From positions 734,362-798,361 of the forward strand of contig NZ_KE159657.1 of assembly GCF_000403395.2 (NCBI RefSeq): a stretch of 64,000 bases of DNA, written 5' to 3'. Position 1 is the stretch's first letter. Every line of letters begins with the position of its first letter. Both the position numbers and the translations under genes were made by a program. This stretch comes from Anaerotruncus sp. G3(2012). GTDB lineage: Bacteria; Bacillota; Clostridia; Oscillospirales; Ruminococcaceae. Below the pieces are notes generated by a model. That model did not search any database. It worked only from the letters and a program-made list of their open reading frames with translations, and was not told where the DNA came from. This document shows, piece after piece, positions 1 through 8,950 of this stretch.

Positions 1-1
1 G

Positions 2-2053
2 GTGTTCCGTGACTGTGATGAGGCGTTGATGGCGTACCAGGCGGGTGCGGTTGGACTGCATGCGCCAATCAAAGTCCGTGTGACCCGTGAAGTGGGCGAC
101 CGGTCCCTTTCCAAAATCATCGACGCGACAGTCGGGCGCATCATCTTCAACGATCCGATTCCACAGGATCTCGGTTATGTCAACCGCGATGACCCTGAGC
201 GGATGTTTGACCTTGAGGTCAGCTTTCTGGTGCGCAAGAAAGAGCTTGGAAAAATTATTGATAAATGTATCCGCACCTACGGCACCGCAAAAACGGCCGA
301 GGTGCTCGACCGGATCAAGGCGCAGGGTTTCAAATATTCTACCAGAGGCGCGATCACTGTTGCGGTCTACGATGCGGTGATCCCGCCCGAAAAAGCGGAA
401 TATATCGCAGAGGCGGAGAAGAAGGTCGAGACGATCAAACGGCAGTACGACCGCGGATTTATCTCGGACGATGTGCGTTACGAGCGGGTGGTTACCACCT
501 GGAACGACTGCTCGGCCAAGATTAAGGATGCACTGACCGATACGTTCACCTCAAGCAACCCGATCTTCATGATGGCAGATTCGGGCGCGCGTGGTTCAAT
601 GGACCAGATCAAGCAGCTTGCCGGTATGCGCGGGCTGATTGCAAATACCTCCGGACGTGCGATTGAAATCCCAATCAAGGCGAACTACCGTGAGGGCTTG
701 AACATCCTCGAATACTTCAACTCCTCCCGAGGCGCACGTAAGGGCCTTGCCGATACCGCGCTGCGTACCGCTGACTCGGGTTACCTGACCCGACGTCTGG
801 TTGACGTTTCGCAGGAGGTCATTATCCGAGAGCACGACTGCGGCACCCATGAGGGGCTTGTGGTCTGCGACATCGTGGACAGCGGGCGTGTCATCGAGGA
901 CTTCACCGAGCGTCTGATTGGCCGCTACGTGGCGGACGACGTGGTAGACCCGGCCACCGGCGAGGTAATCGTCTCCCGCGACCAGATGATGACCGAAGCG
1001 GATGCAATCAAAATCCGTGATGCGGGCTTCACTGAAATTAAAATCCGGACCCCGCTCAACTGCGAGTCCAAGATCGGCGTCTGTGCGAAATGCTATGGAT
1101 CCAACCTTGCCAACGGTCAGCCGGTTGGGATCGGTGAGGCGGTCGGCATCATAGCGGCACAGTCGATCGGTGAGCCGGGTACCCAGCTCACCATGCGTAC
1201 CTTCCACACAGGCGGTATTGCGTCCACCTCGGATATTACACAGGGTCTTCCGCGCGTTGAAGAGCTGTTCGAGGCCCGCAAGCCCAAGAACAGCGCGATT
1301 ATCTCCCATTTGGATGGGGAAGTCTCGTTCGAGAAGGATCCCAAGGGCGGCGACTTTGTGGTCGTCACTGCGGATGATGGCGAACGGTTCGAGCGTCAGG
1401 TGGTCTATGGTTCCACCTTGCGTGTTTCGGCAGGTGACCGCGTCAAAAAAGGCGATATGATTACCGAAGGCGCGATTGAGCCGAACGAAATCCTTGCGGT
1501 CAGTGGACATCTCGCAGTGCAGGATTATCTGATCAAAGAGGTGCAGCGCACCTACCGTACACAGGGTGTTGACATCAACGACAAGCATATCGAGGTCATT
1601 GTCCGCCAGATGATGCGCAAGGTCAAGATTGCAGACGGCGGCGACACCGCGCTGATCTCCGGTTCGAATATTGAAAAGAGCGAGCTGGCACAGGTCAACC
1701 GCGAGGTCGACGAGCTGAACGCGGCAGACGGTGGGATTCGCCGTCATGCGGAGGGGATTCCGGTCCTGTTGGGAATCACCAAGGCTTCGCTGGCAACCGA
1801 GAGCTTTATGTCGGCAGCTTCGTTCCAGGAGACCACCCGCGTGTTGACCGAGGCTGCGATTAAAGGCAAGATCGACAAACTGACCGGTCTGAAAGAAAAT
1901 GTCATCATCGGCAAGCTGGTGCCGGCTGGTACTGGTACGGTCGATTATGACACGCTCGAACTGGTCAGCATGGATTCGAACGCCGAAAAAGGAGACTATG
2001 ACTTCATTACCGAGCTGGACGGCGAACCTTCAGACGCCGCTCAAACGGTCTGA
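2..2053 (+). CDS. rpoC: DNA-directed RNA polymerase subunit beta' (C-terminal part, 5' truncated by window)
   Basis: Catalytic beta' subunit of RNA polymerase; the window holds about the last 683 residues and the true start lies upstream, so the GTG at base 2 is only an internal Val. The bridge-helix stretch (KGLADTALRTADSGYLTRR) is near residues 246-264. The second zinc site is formed by the Cys of EHDCGTHEG and the three Cys of NCESKIGVCAKC. The trigger-loop signature IIAAQSIGEPGTQLTMRTF is near residues 382-400. The C-terminal ASFQETTRVLTEAAI motif is also present. No large lineage-specific insertion is seen between bridge helix and trigger loop. It is followed by rpsL, but the small L7Ae-like gene found between rpoC and rpsL in Bacillus is absent. 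Confidence 0.98.
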   Translation: MFRDCDEALMAYQAGAVGLHAPIKVRVTREVGDRSLSKIIDATVGRIIFNDPIPQDLGYVNRDDPERMFDLEVSFLVRKKELGKIIDKCIRTYGTAKTAEVLDRIKAQGFKYSTRGAITVAVYDAVIPPEKAEYIAEAEKKVETIKRQYDRGFISDDVRYERVVTTWNDCSAKIKDALTDTFTSSNPIFMMADSGARGSMDQIKQLAGMRGLIANTSGRAIEIPIKANYREGLNILEYFNSSRGARKGLADTALRTADSGYLTRRLVDVSQEVIIREHDCGTHEGLVVCDIVDSGRVIEDFTERLIGRYVADDVVDPATGEVIVSRDQMMTEADAIKIRDAGFTEIKIRTPLNCESKIGVCAKCYGSNLANGQPVGIGEAVGIIAAQSIGEPGTQLTMRTFHTGGIASTSDITQGLPRVEELFEARKPKNSAIISHLDGEVSFEKDPKGGDFVVVTADDGERFERQVVYGSTLRVSAGDRVKKGDMITEGAIEPNEILAVSGHLAVQDYLIKEVQRTYRTQGVDINDKHIEVIVRQMMRKVKIADGGDTALISGSNIEKSELAQVNREVDELNAADGGIRRHAEGIPVLLGITKASLATESFMSAASFQETTRVLTEAAIKGKIDKLTGLKENVIIGKLVPAGTGTVDYDTLELVSMDSNAEKGDYDFITELDGEPSDAAQTV

Positions 2054-2139
2054 TTTTCCGGATTTTCTCCAGCATCGGTGTGGATACGCGCCTGTTTGTT
2101 GTGCATCTGTACAAAAATTGTAAAATTTAAATGTATGTA

Positions 2140-2169
2140 TTGACAAGGGGTGCGGTCACAGGATATAAT
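2140..2169 (+). promoter_or_regulatory. promoter of the rpsL-rpsG-fusA-tuf cluster
   Basis: A -35 box TTGACA (2140-2145) and a -10 box TATAAT (2164-2169) are separated by 18 bases and lie about 95 bases before rpsL. This is a near-consensus housekeeping sigma promoter. Confidence 0.85.
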
Positions 2170-2206
2170 AAAAAACTGTGAGATTACTCATGGTTCTGGT
2201 TTCAGC

Positions 2207-2230
2207 GGGGCAGGGGATTTCCTCTGCCCC
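2207..2230 (+). promoter_or_regulatory. leader hairpin upstream of rpsL
   Basis: A GC-rich inverted repeat (GGGGCAG ... CTGCCCC) lies in the transcribed leader between the promoter and the rpsL ribosome binding site. An A/T-rich stretch follows, without a clean U-run. It could be an attenuator or a protein-binding leader structure. The fold is plain to see; the function is inferred. Confidence 0.5.
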
Positions 2231-2264
2231 TTGAAATAAAATTTTTATTTAAGGAGGTGCAAAT

Positions 2265-2690
2265 ATGCCAACCTTCAACCAGCTTGTCCGCAAGGGTAGA
2301 GAGGTCACGGTGAAGAAGTCCACTGCGCCTGCGCTCCTGAAAGGATGGAACTCGAAAAAACGGGTTGCGATCGATCAGAATTCGCCGCAGAAGAGGGGCG
2401 TCTGCACTGCTATCAGAACTTCCACCCCAAAAAAGCCGAACTCCGCGCTCAGAAAAGTTGCAAGGGTCAGGCTGTCCAATGGTTTTGAGGTCACGTCCTA
2501 TATTCCGGGCATCGGCCACAACCTGCAGGAACACAGCGTGGTTCTGATTCGCGGCGGTCGTGTTAAGGACCTCCCTGGTGTCCGTTACCACATCATCCGC
2601 GGTACGCTCGACGCGCAGGGCGTTGCGAAGAGGATGCAGGCCCGTTCCAAATACGGCGCCAAACGTCCGAAGGCTGGTGCCAAGAAGTAA
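2265..2690 (+). CDS. rpsL: 30S ribosomal protein S12
   Basis: Decoding-centre protein of the small ribosomal subunit, 141 residues, typical length. Diagnostic stretches are [11 protein letters not shown] and [13 protein letters not shown]. The two lysines where streptomycin-resistance changes usually occur are wild type. The ATG follows a strong AAGGAGGTG site. It is first in the rpsL-rpsG-fusA-tuf cluster, with its own promoter and a hairpin-containing leader. Confidence 0.98.
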   Translation: MPTFNQLVRKGREVTVKKSTAPALLKGWNSKKRVAIDQNSPQKRGVCTAIRTSTPKKPNSALRKVARVRLSNGFEVTSYIPGIGHNLQEHSVVLIRGGRVKDLPGVRYHIIRGTLDAQGVAKRMQARSKYGAKRPKAGAKK

Positions 2691-2821
2691 TAAAACTTTT
2701 CGAGTATTCTGCCATTTTCAGGCTATCATAATAGATGAGCGGCTGAAAACTGGCACGTACGGAAGTTTTGTCACTTTCGAGTACCAATGAATTCATTACA
2801 ATTATGAAGGAGGGAAGCGAA

Positions 2822-3292
2822 GTGCCAAGAAGAGGTCGCATTGCAAAACGTGACGTTTTGCCTGATCCTGTTTACAATTCCAAGCTGGTGACACGCCTGA
2901 TCAACAACATCATGTATGATGGGAAAAAGGGCGTTGCCCAGAAGATTGTATACGGTGCATTCGATATTGTCAAAGAAAAAACCGGCAAGGACCCGCTGGA
3001 GGCTTTCGAGCAGTCGATGGAAAACATCATGCCTGTGCTGGAGGTAAAAGCACGCCGTGTCGGCGGCGCCACCTATCAGGTTCCGATGGAGGTCCGTCCG
3101 GAACGCCGTCAGACCCTCGGTCTGCGCTGGATCACCAACTATTCCAGAAACCGCGGCGAAAAGACGATGAAAGAGCGTCTGGCCGGGGAGATCATGGACG
3201 CGCTGAACCAGACCGGCGGCGCGGTGAAAAAACGCGAGGATACCCACAAGATGGCGGATGCAAACAAAGCGTTTGCACATTACCGCTGGTAA
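2822..3292 (+). CDS. rpsG: 30S ribosomal protein S7
   Basis: Primary 16S rRNA-binding protein that organises the 30S head. With the GTG start at 2822 the protein is 156 residues, the usual S7 length, and begins (M)[15 protein letters not shown] as family members do. The GTG is preceded by AAGGAGGG. An in-frame ATG at 2768 would add 18 residues unlike any S7 and puts the ribosome binding site inside the gene, so it was rejected. A 131-base gap after rpsL contains a weak TTTTCAG/CTGAAAA hairpin. Confidence 0.97.
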   Translation: MPRRGRIAKRDVLPDPVYNSKLVTRLINNIMYDGKKGVAQKIVYGAFDIVKEKTGKDPLEAFEQSMENIMPVLEVKARRVGGATYQVPMEVRPERRQTLGLRWITNYSRNRGEKTMKERLAGEIMDALNQTGGAVKKREDTHKMADANKAFAHYRW

Positions 3293-3389
3293 TGCGCTAC
3301 GGGTTTTCGCAGGTCTATTTTATCTTTCACCCGGCGGGGTCAGCTTTTGCTGAACCGGCGTCGGTGCGCAAAAAATAAGGGAGGACACT

Positions 3390-5474
3390 ATGCCAAGAGA
3401 CGTCTCTTTGGAATTAACCCGTAATATCGGCATAATGGCCCACATTGACGCCGGAAAAACCACCACTACCGAGCGAATCCTGTATTATACAGGCATCAAC
3501 CACAAGATTGGTGAGACCCACGAGGGTACGGCGACAATGGACTGGATGGCGCAGGAGCAGGAGCGTGGTATTACCATCACCTCCGCTGCGACCACCTGTT
3601 ACTGGAAGGGCCACAGAATCAACATCATCGACACCCCTGGACACGTTGATTTCACGGTTGAGGTTGAGCGCTCGCTGAAAGTGCTCGATGGCTCGGTCAC
3701 CGTATTCTGCGCAAAGGGCGGCGTTGAGCCTCAGTCGGAAACCGTCTGGCGCCAGGCAAATAAATACCATGTCCCGCGTATGGGATATGTCAATAAAATG
3801 GACATCATGGGCGCGGATTTCTATCGTGTCGTCGATATGATGCGCGCGCGCCTCAAATGTAATGCGGTGCCCATCCAGCTCCCGATCGGTGCAGAGACCT
3901 TTTTCAAAGGGATCATCGACCTGATCGAGATGAAGGCGGACATCTATTACGACGACCTCGGCAAGGATATGCGCGTCGAGGAGATTCCCGAGGAGATGAA
4001 GGAGAAGGCGGAAGAGTATCGTGAGCAGATGCTCGAAGCGATCTCCGAAACCGATGAGGGGATCATGGAGAAATACCTCGCGGGCGAGGAAATTACGATC
4101 GAAGAGATCAAAGCTGCGCTGCGCAAGGCGACAATTAATAACGACATTGTTCCGGTCTGCTGTGGTACCTCTTATAAAAATAAGGGTGTCCAGAAGCTGC
4201 TCGATGCGGTGATCGACTTTATGCCGGCTCCGACCGATATTGAGGCGATCAAGGGGACCAACCCCGAGACTGAAGAGTCCGAGGTTCGCCATGCGAGCGA
4301 TAAAGAGCCGTTTGCAGCTCTGGCGTTCAAGATCGCAACCGATCCATATGTGGGCAAGCTCTGCTTCTTCCGCGTCTATTCGGGTACTGTCGATGCAGGA
4401 GCGACTGTTTATAATTCGAGCAAGCAGAATTCCGAGCGTATGGGCCGTATCCTTCAGATGCATGCCAATCACCGCAAGGATATCGATACGGTTTATGCAG
4501 GCGACATTGCTGCGGCAGTTGGCCTGAAGAATACGACCACTGGCGATACCCTTTGCGACCCGAAACACGAGATCATTCTCGAGTCGATGGAGTTCCCGGA
4601 GCCGGTTATCAACCTGGCGATCGAGCCTAAGACCAAAGCTGGTCAGGAAAAGATGGGTATTGGCCTGAGTAAGCTCGCCGAGGAGGATCCGACCTTCAAG
4701 ACTTGGACCGATCAGGAGACCGGTCAGACGATCATCGCAGGCATGGGCGAGCTCCATCTGGAGATCATCGTCGACCGTCTGCTCCGTGAGTTCAAGGTCG
4801 AGGCGAACGTCGGTAAACCGCAGGTCGCCTATAAGGAGACCATCCGCAAGCTTGCTGACGTCGATCACAAATATGCACGTCAGTCGGGCGGTAAAGGCCA
4901 GTATGGTCACGTCAAGATCAAGATCGAGCCGAACGAGAGCGGCAAGGGATATGAGTTTATCAATGCAATCGTTGGTGGTGCGATCCCCAAAGAGTACATT
5001 GGTCCGATCGACCAGGGTATTCAGGGCGCAATGCAGGCGGGAGTGCTCGCCGGCTATCCGGTCGTTGACGTGAAGGTCACCCTTTACGACGGTTCTTACC
5101 ATGAGGTTGACTCCTCTGAAATGGCGTTCAAGATCGCCGCTTCGATGGCGTTCAAACAGGCGATGTCGAAAGCTGACCCTGTTTTGCTCGAACCGATCAT
5201 GAAGGTTGCGGTCAACACTCCGGAGGACTATATGGGCGATGTTATCGGCGACCTGAACAGCCGCCGCGGACAGATTCAGGGAATGGAAGCGGTGTTCGGT
5301 GCGCAGGAGATCAAGGCGTTTGTGCCGCTCTCCGAGATGGCCGGTTATTCCAACGATCTGCGCTCCAAAACCCAGGGACGCGGCAGTTATGTTATGGAAC
5401 CGAGCCACTATATCGAGGTTCCGAAGTCGATTGCCGAGGATATCATGAGTTCTCGCGGCAAAAAAGCGGAATAA
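3390..5474 (+). CDS. fusA: translation elongation factor G
   Basis: GTPase that drives ribosomal translocation and recycling; 694 residues, full length. G1 motif [13 protein letters not shown] is near residue 17, switch regions [11 protein letters not shown] and DTPGHVDF follow, and NKMD is the guanine-specificity motif. Domains III-V continue to the C terminus ([18 protein letters not shown]). Start ATG follows AGGGAGGAC. It sits between rpsG and tuf as in most bacteria. The 97-base gap before it has only a weak hairpin near 3331-3360. Confidence 0.98.
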   Translation: MPRDVSLELTRNIGIMAHIDAGKTTTTERILYYTGINHKIGETHEGTATMDWMAQEQERGITITSAATTCYWKGHRINIIDTPGHVDFTVEVERSLKVLDGSVTVFCAKGGVEPQSETVWRQANKYHVPRMGYVNKMDIMGADFYRVVDMMRARLKCNAVPIQLPIGAETFFKGIIDLIEMKADIYYDDLGKDMRVEEIPEEMKEKAEEYREQMLEAISETDEGIMEKYLAGEEITIEEIKAALRKATINNDIVPVCCGTSYKNKGVQKLLDAVIDFMPAPTDIEAIKGTNPETEESEVRHASDKEPFAALAFKIATDPYVGKLCFFRVYSGTVDAGATVYNSSKQNSERMGRILQMHANHRKDIDTVYAGDIAAAVGLKNTTTGDTLCDPKHEIILESMEFPEPVINLAIEPKTKAGQEKMGIGLSKLAEEDPTFKTWTDQETGQTIIAGMGELHLEIIVDRLLREFKVEANVGKPQVAYKETIRKLADVDHKYARQSGGKGQYGHVKIKIEPNESGKGYEFINAIVGGAIPKEYIGPIDQGIQGAMQAGVLAGYPVVDVKVTLYDGSYHEVDSSEMAFKIAASMAFKQAMSKADPVLLEPIMKVAVNTPEDYMGDVIGDLNSRRGQIQGMEAVFGAQEIKAFVPLSEMAGYSNDLRSKTQGRGSYVMEPSHYIEVPKSIAEDIMSSRGKKAE

Positions 5475-5488
5475 TCTGTCTTTTAGGC

Positions 5489-5517
5489 TTGCATTTTGCA
5501 GCTTAACTTGGTAGAAT
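5489..5517 (+). promoter_or_regulatory. candidate promoter of tuf
   Basis: TTGCAT (5489-5494), 17-base spacer, TAGAAT (5512-5517), in the fusA-tuf gap. This would allow extra transcription of tuf apart from the upstream cluster. Confidence 0.55.
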
Positions 5518-5572
5518 AAGACCAAGAGACCTATGATAAAAAAATAAGGATTACAAGGGAGGAACATTTACG

Positions 5573-6772
5573 ATGGCAAAGGCACATTTTGAAAGAAACA
5601 AGCCGCATGTAAATATCGGCACCATCGGTCACGTTGACCACGGCAAAACCACGCTGACCGCGGCGATCACCAAGACGCTGGCAATGAAAGGCCAGGCGAA
5701 ATACGAGGCTTACGACATGATCGATAAGGCCCCGGAGGAGAGAGAGCGCGGCATCACGATCAATACCGCTCACGTTGAGTACGAGACCGACAACCGTCAC
5801 TATGCGCACGTTGACTGCCCGGGACATGCTGACTATGTTAAGAACATGATCACCGGTGCTGCACAGATGGATGGTGCGATTCTGGTTGTTTCTGCTGCGG
5901 ATGGCCCGATGCCCCAGACCCGTGAGCACATCCTGCTCTCCCGTCAGGTTGGCGTTCCTTATATCGTTGTTTTTATGAACAAATCGGATCAGGTTGACGA
6001 TCCCGAGCTGCTTGAGCTGGTCGAAATGGAGATCCGTGAGCTGCTTTCGAGCTATGAGTTCCCGGGTGATGATATTCCGATCGTTAAGGGTTCTGCACTT
6101 CAGGCTCTTGAGGCACCGGATGATATCAGCAATGACGCTTATAAGCCGATCCTTGAACTGATGCAGGCAGTTGACGACTACATCCCGACTCCGGAGCGTA
6201 AGGCTGATCTGCCGTTCCTGATGCCGGTTGAGGATGTCTTCACCATCACTGGACGCGGCACCGTTGCGACTGGTCGTGTTGAGCGCGGTAAGCTGAACAC
6301 TGGTGATGAGGTTGAGATTGTTGGTTTGACCGATGAGAAGAGAAAGACTGTCGTTACCGGTATCGAGATGTTCCGCAAGATCCTTGACTATGCTGAGGCA
6401 GGCGACAATATCGGTGCACTGCTCCGCGGCGTTCAGAGAACCGAGATCGAGCGTGGTCAGGTTCTGTGTAAGCCCAACTCGATCCATCCCCACACCAAAT
6501 TCCGTGGACAGGTTTATATCCTGAAAAAGGATGAGGGCGGCCGTCATACCCCGTTCTTCAACAACTATCGTCCGCAGTTCTATTTCCGTACCACTGACGT
6601 TACCGGCGTGATCACACTGCCCGAGGGCGTTGAGATGTGTATGCCTGGCGATAACGTTGAGATGGATGTTGAGCTGATTACTCCGATCGCGATCGAAGAA
6701 GGTCTGCGTTTTGCGATTCGTGAGGGTGGTCGTACCGTTGGTTCGGGTGTTGTTATCAAGATCAACGAATAA
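5573..6772 (+). CDS. tuf: translation elongation factor Tu
   Basis: Delivers aminoacyl-tRNA to the ribosome as a GTP complex; 399 residues, full length. Motifs seen: [10 protein letters not shown] (P-loop, about residue 18), [14 protein letters not shown] (switch I), [13 protein letters not shown] (switch II), NKSD (guanine specificity; the third residue is Ser where many EF-Tu have Cys or Val). Preceded by GGGAGGAAC. Followed by a strong terminator that ends the ribosomal cluster. No second tuf is in the window. Confidence 0.98.
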   Translation: MAKAHFERNKPHVNIGTIGHVDHGKTTLTAAITKTLAMKGQAKYEAYDMIDKAPEERERGITINTAHVEYETDNRHYAHVDCPGHADYVKNMITGAAQMDGAILVVSAADGPMPQTREHILLSRQVGVPYIVVFMNKSDQVDDPELLELVEMEIRELLSSYEFPGDDIPIVKGSALQALEAPDDISNDAYKPILELMQAVDDYIPTPERKADLPFLMPVEDVFTITGRGTVATGRVERGKLNTGDEVEIVGLTDEKRKTVVTGIEMFRKILDYAEAGDNIGALLRGVQRTEIERGQVLCKPNSIHPHTKFRGQVYILKKDEGGRHTPFFNNYRPQFYFRTTDVTGVITLPEGVEMCMPGDNVEMDVELITPIAIEEGLRFAIREGGRTVGSGVVIKINE

Positions 6773-6793
6773 GTTTTAGCTGTTGCTTTTTCA

Positions 6794-6830
6794 AAAGGAC
6801 GCTCTGGAAATCGGAGCGTCCTTTCTGTAC
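6794..6830 (+). terminator. terminator after tuf
   Basis: Perfect 11-base stem (AAAGGACGCTC / GAGCGTCCTTT) with a 9-base loop, ending in a T-rich arm. Confidence 0.85.
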
Positions 6831-7054
6831 ATCTTTCCGAATTTTGAAGTCTTTTTGGACTTTTGCTCGTTTTATGTTTAGAGTGGCCACTTCCTGCGTT
6901 AGAAAGGGTATTCTCCAAAGGCTAAAAAGCAGGTGTTTCTCGGGAAATATGTTATCCTTGAATAAACTGCTAGAGTTTGGAACGATGCTCTATGGTTTTC
7001 GCAGACAACAGATGTGCTCCGCCTTCTGACGATATTGACAAAGGGGGAATCTAA
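6831..7054. other. intergenic stretch without a recognisable gene
   Basis: The only open frame (6844-7029, plus strand) has no ribosome binding site and an unremarkable composition. Nothing else is seen apart from the ribosome binding site of the next gene. Confidence 0.5.
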
Positions 7055-7423
7055 ATGGGATGTCTTGGAAATTTGATCTGGTTTCTATTTGGTGGAATTT
7101 GGCTCGGGCTCGGCTGGGTTTTGGCAGGAGTGCTTTGGTGCATCACCATTGTGGGAATCCCGGTGGGCATACAGTGCTTTAAGTTCGCGCAGCTCAGTTT
7201 TTTTCCCTTTGGGAAAGAGGTGCGGTATGGCGGGGGAGCGGGGACGATGCTGCTGAATATCCTCTGGCTGATAGCCAGCGGCTTGCTGCTTGCGGCAGAG
7301 GCCGCGTTGATTGGATGCCTGTGGAGCTTGACGATTATAGGCATTCCGATCGGGATACAGTGTTTTAAGATCGCTAGACTTGCGTTAATGCCGTTTGGAG
7401 CCTCGGTTGTAACAAATTCTTGA
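7055..7423 (+). CDS. YccF-type (DUF307) inner-membrane protein
   Basis: Small membrane protein of 122 residues and unknown function. It has two copies of one unit: CITIVGIPVGIQCFK near residue 29 and LTIIGIPIGIQCFK near residue 91, each followed by an F/M-PFG motif. This internal duplication is typical of the YccF family. Three or four hydrophobic segments. A GGGGGAA site precedes the ATG. It stands alone between the tuf terminator and a TVP38-like gene. Confidence 0.85.
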   Translation: MGCLGNLIWFLFGGIWLGLGWVLAGVLWCITIVGIPVGIQCFKFAQLSFFPFGKEVRYGGGAGTMLLNILWLIASGLLLAAEAALIGCLWSLTIIGIPIGIQCFKIARLALMPFGASVVTNS

Positions 7424-7573
7424 GTTTTCAGAGATGTTATCGAAAAGAAGATATTAATAAAAAAATCACATAATAGCCGCTGCAGCCGTGTTCCTTTGGA
7501 CGGTTTTGTGGCTTTTCAGAGGCAGAACCAACAGAAGGTTTTGGTATCTGCTGAATAAGGAGGATTTGAAGAA

Positions 7574-8272
7574 ATGAGGCATTGGTCCTCGCAAGAAAAA
7601 AAGCAATTTATTAGACTGGGATTGCTGGTTGCAGGCACAGTATTGGTAATTGGCGCGTTGACATTGCTCTGTATGCCATTTTTTGCAAAGATTGAGGAGC
7701 CAGAGTTTCAGCAACAGTTTCAGAAATGGGTCTATTCTCTTGGCTGGAAGGGGTGCTTGATCCTGCTCGGCATCCAGATTTTCCAGATCATCATTGCCTT
7801 TATCCCGGGGGAGCCGGTTGAGCTGCTTGCCGGGATGTTATACGGTGCATGGGGCGGGCTGATGATCTGTCTGACAGGGATTCTGATGGCTTCTACAGCG
7901 ATCTTTTTTGCTGTAAGAAAACTGGGTTATCCAGCCGTTGTACGAATTTTTGGCAAGGAAAAACTGGACGAGTTTAAGTTTTTCAAGAGCGCGGAAAAGG
8001 CTGAGGTTGTGACGTTTATCCTTTTCTTGATTCCAGGAACTCCCAAAGATATGTTGACCTATCTGGCAGGTATCAGCAGGATAAAACCAGCATCTTTCCT
8101 GTTCCTTTCGACGTTTGCGCGCATCCCGTCTGTGGTTACTTCTACGCTAATGGGGTCGACGATGAGCAGTGGGAACTGGGAGATGACAGTTTTGATCTTT
8201 CTGCTGACCGCTGCGATTGGTCTGGTGGGGATTCTCTATAAAGACAGAATTTTACATCGTCTGCGCCGCTGA
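7574..8272 (+). CDS. TVP38/TMEM64 (DedA/VTT superfamily) membrane protein
   Basis: Polytopic membrane protein, 232 residues, with an N-terminal transmembrane segment and the two conserved re-entrant motifs of the family: IPGEPVELLAGMLYG near residue 77 and LIPGTPKDMLTYLAG near residue 156. Relatives are thought to move or scramble lipids, but their substrates are mostly unknown. An AAGGAGGA site precedes the ATG. A strong terminator follows. Membership is clear from the motifs; the lipid role is by family. Confidence 0.85.
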   Translation: MRHWSSQEKKQFIRLGLLVAGTVLVIGALTLLCMPFFAKIEEPEFQQQFQKWVYSLGWKGCLILLGIQIFQIIIAFIPGEPVELLAGMLYGAWGGLMICLTGILMASTAIFFAVRKLGYPAVVRIFGKEKLDEFKFFKSAEKAEVVTFILFLIPGTPKDMLTYLAGISRIKPASFLFLSTFARIPSVVTSTLMGSTMSSGNWEMTVLIFLLTAAIGLVGILYKDRILHRLRR

Positions 8273-8351
8273 AAAAGGTTGCCAGGTGCCAGTGTGTGAC
8301 TGGATTCGATCCTCTGAAAAATGCGTCCGGATGATTCCATATAAACGCAGC

Positions 8352-8399
8352 AAGCGGCGGTAAGGAAGTGGATTATTCCTTACCGCCGCTTTGTTTTTT
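8352..8399 (+). terminator. terminator after the TVP38-like gene
   Basis: A 16-base perfect stem (AAGCGGCGGTAAGGAA and its complement) with an 8-base loop, followed by TTGTTTTTT. Confidence 0.9.
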
Positions 8400-8867
8400 A
8401 CCGCTGAAAGAAGAGCAAGTTTTCCTCTGTAGCTTTGCGCACAAAATACAAAAATAGTTCCGCACCTTTAGAACTACTTAATTTTACTGAATCCTTTGCA
8501 AAGTGGATTCTGAAGCCGTTATATGAGCTTTACAAAGTTCGAAAAGATGCGAAACGCCCGAATTTTTTGCAAATAGTGTGCAAACGGAGTGGGGGCATTT
8601 TCGAGCGATTTTAAAGTATATATCATAGATTTAGCATATCAAATGAAAACCCCTGTCTGGGGGATATTTGCGAAAATATCTTTTGAAATTGCGAAAATAA
8701 TGGGATTTCCAGGATGCCCCTCTGTACTATGTACAAGGCAGAGTACCAGCCGTGTGGCTTTTGAATGGGGGCCTGTTGCTTTTGGATCATTGCCGCAGTG
8801 TATGGGAGATGTACTGCAAAACAATCTCTTATGAAATCGGCGTTGAAGAAAGGAGCGGCATGAAATA
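8400..8867. other. 468-base stretch with no supported gene
   Basis: AT-richer than its surroundings. A short open frame (8589-8834, GTG start) lacks a ribosome binding site and resembles nothing I recognise. A minus-strand frame across the same bases runs into the uidA end and is a shadow. It may hold decayed sequence. Confidence 0.4.
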
Positions 8868-8903
8868 GAAGCGGCCGAAACATCCATGTTTCGGCCGCTT
8901 CCA
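8868..8903. terminator. perfect hairpin between convergent units
   Basis: A 15-base perfect stem (GAAGCGGCCGAAACA and its complement) with a 4-base loop. A T-rich tract follows on the plus side. It lies downstream of uidA on the minus strand and could end transcription from either side. Confidence 0.65.
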
Positions 8904-8916
8904 ATTTTTGTAGAAA

Positions 8917-8950
8917 AAGACGGCTGTTTCGATTTTTCAAGCAGCTCCTA
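8917..8950 (-). repeat. 34-base terminator-like hairpin repeat (copy 1), directly after uidA
   Basis: This 34-base segment matches 42673-42706 at 32 of 34 positions. Read on the minus strand it begins with the uidA stop codon and folds as GCTG(C/T)TT ... AAACAGC, and here a run of five T follows. In both copies it starts exactly at the stop codon of a minus-strand gene, which suggests a mobile or recurrently used terminator module. Confidence 0.7.

Noticed and set aside
596..1747. 383-codon open frame opposite rpoC
   Set aside because: Antisense shadow of rpoC without ribosome binding site or recognisable domain.
3414..5567. 717-codon open frame on the minus strand opposite fusA
   Set aside because: It is an antisense shadow of fusA, produced by codon bias; the plus-strand protein is unmistakable EF-G.
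6844..7029. 61-codon plus-strand frame after tuf
   Set aside because: No ribosome binding site, no promoter, composition unlike a protein; it follows a terminator.
8589..8834. 81-codon plus-strand frame
   Set aside because: GTG start without ribosome binding site, no recognisable motif, in an AT-rich gap.
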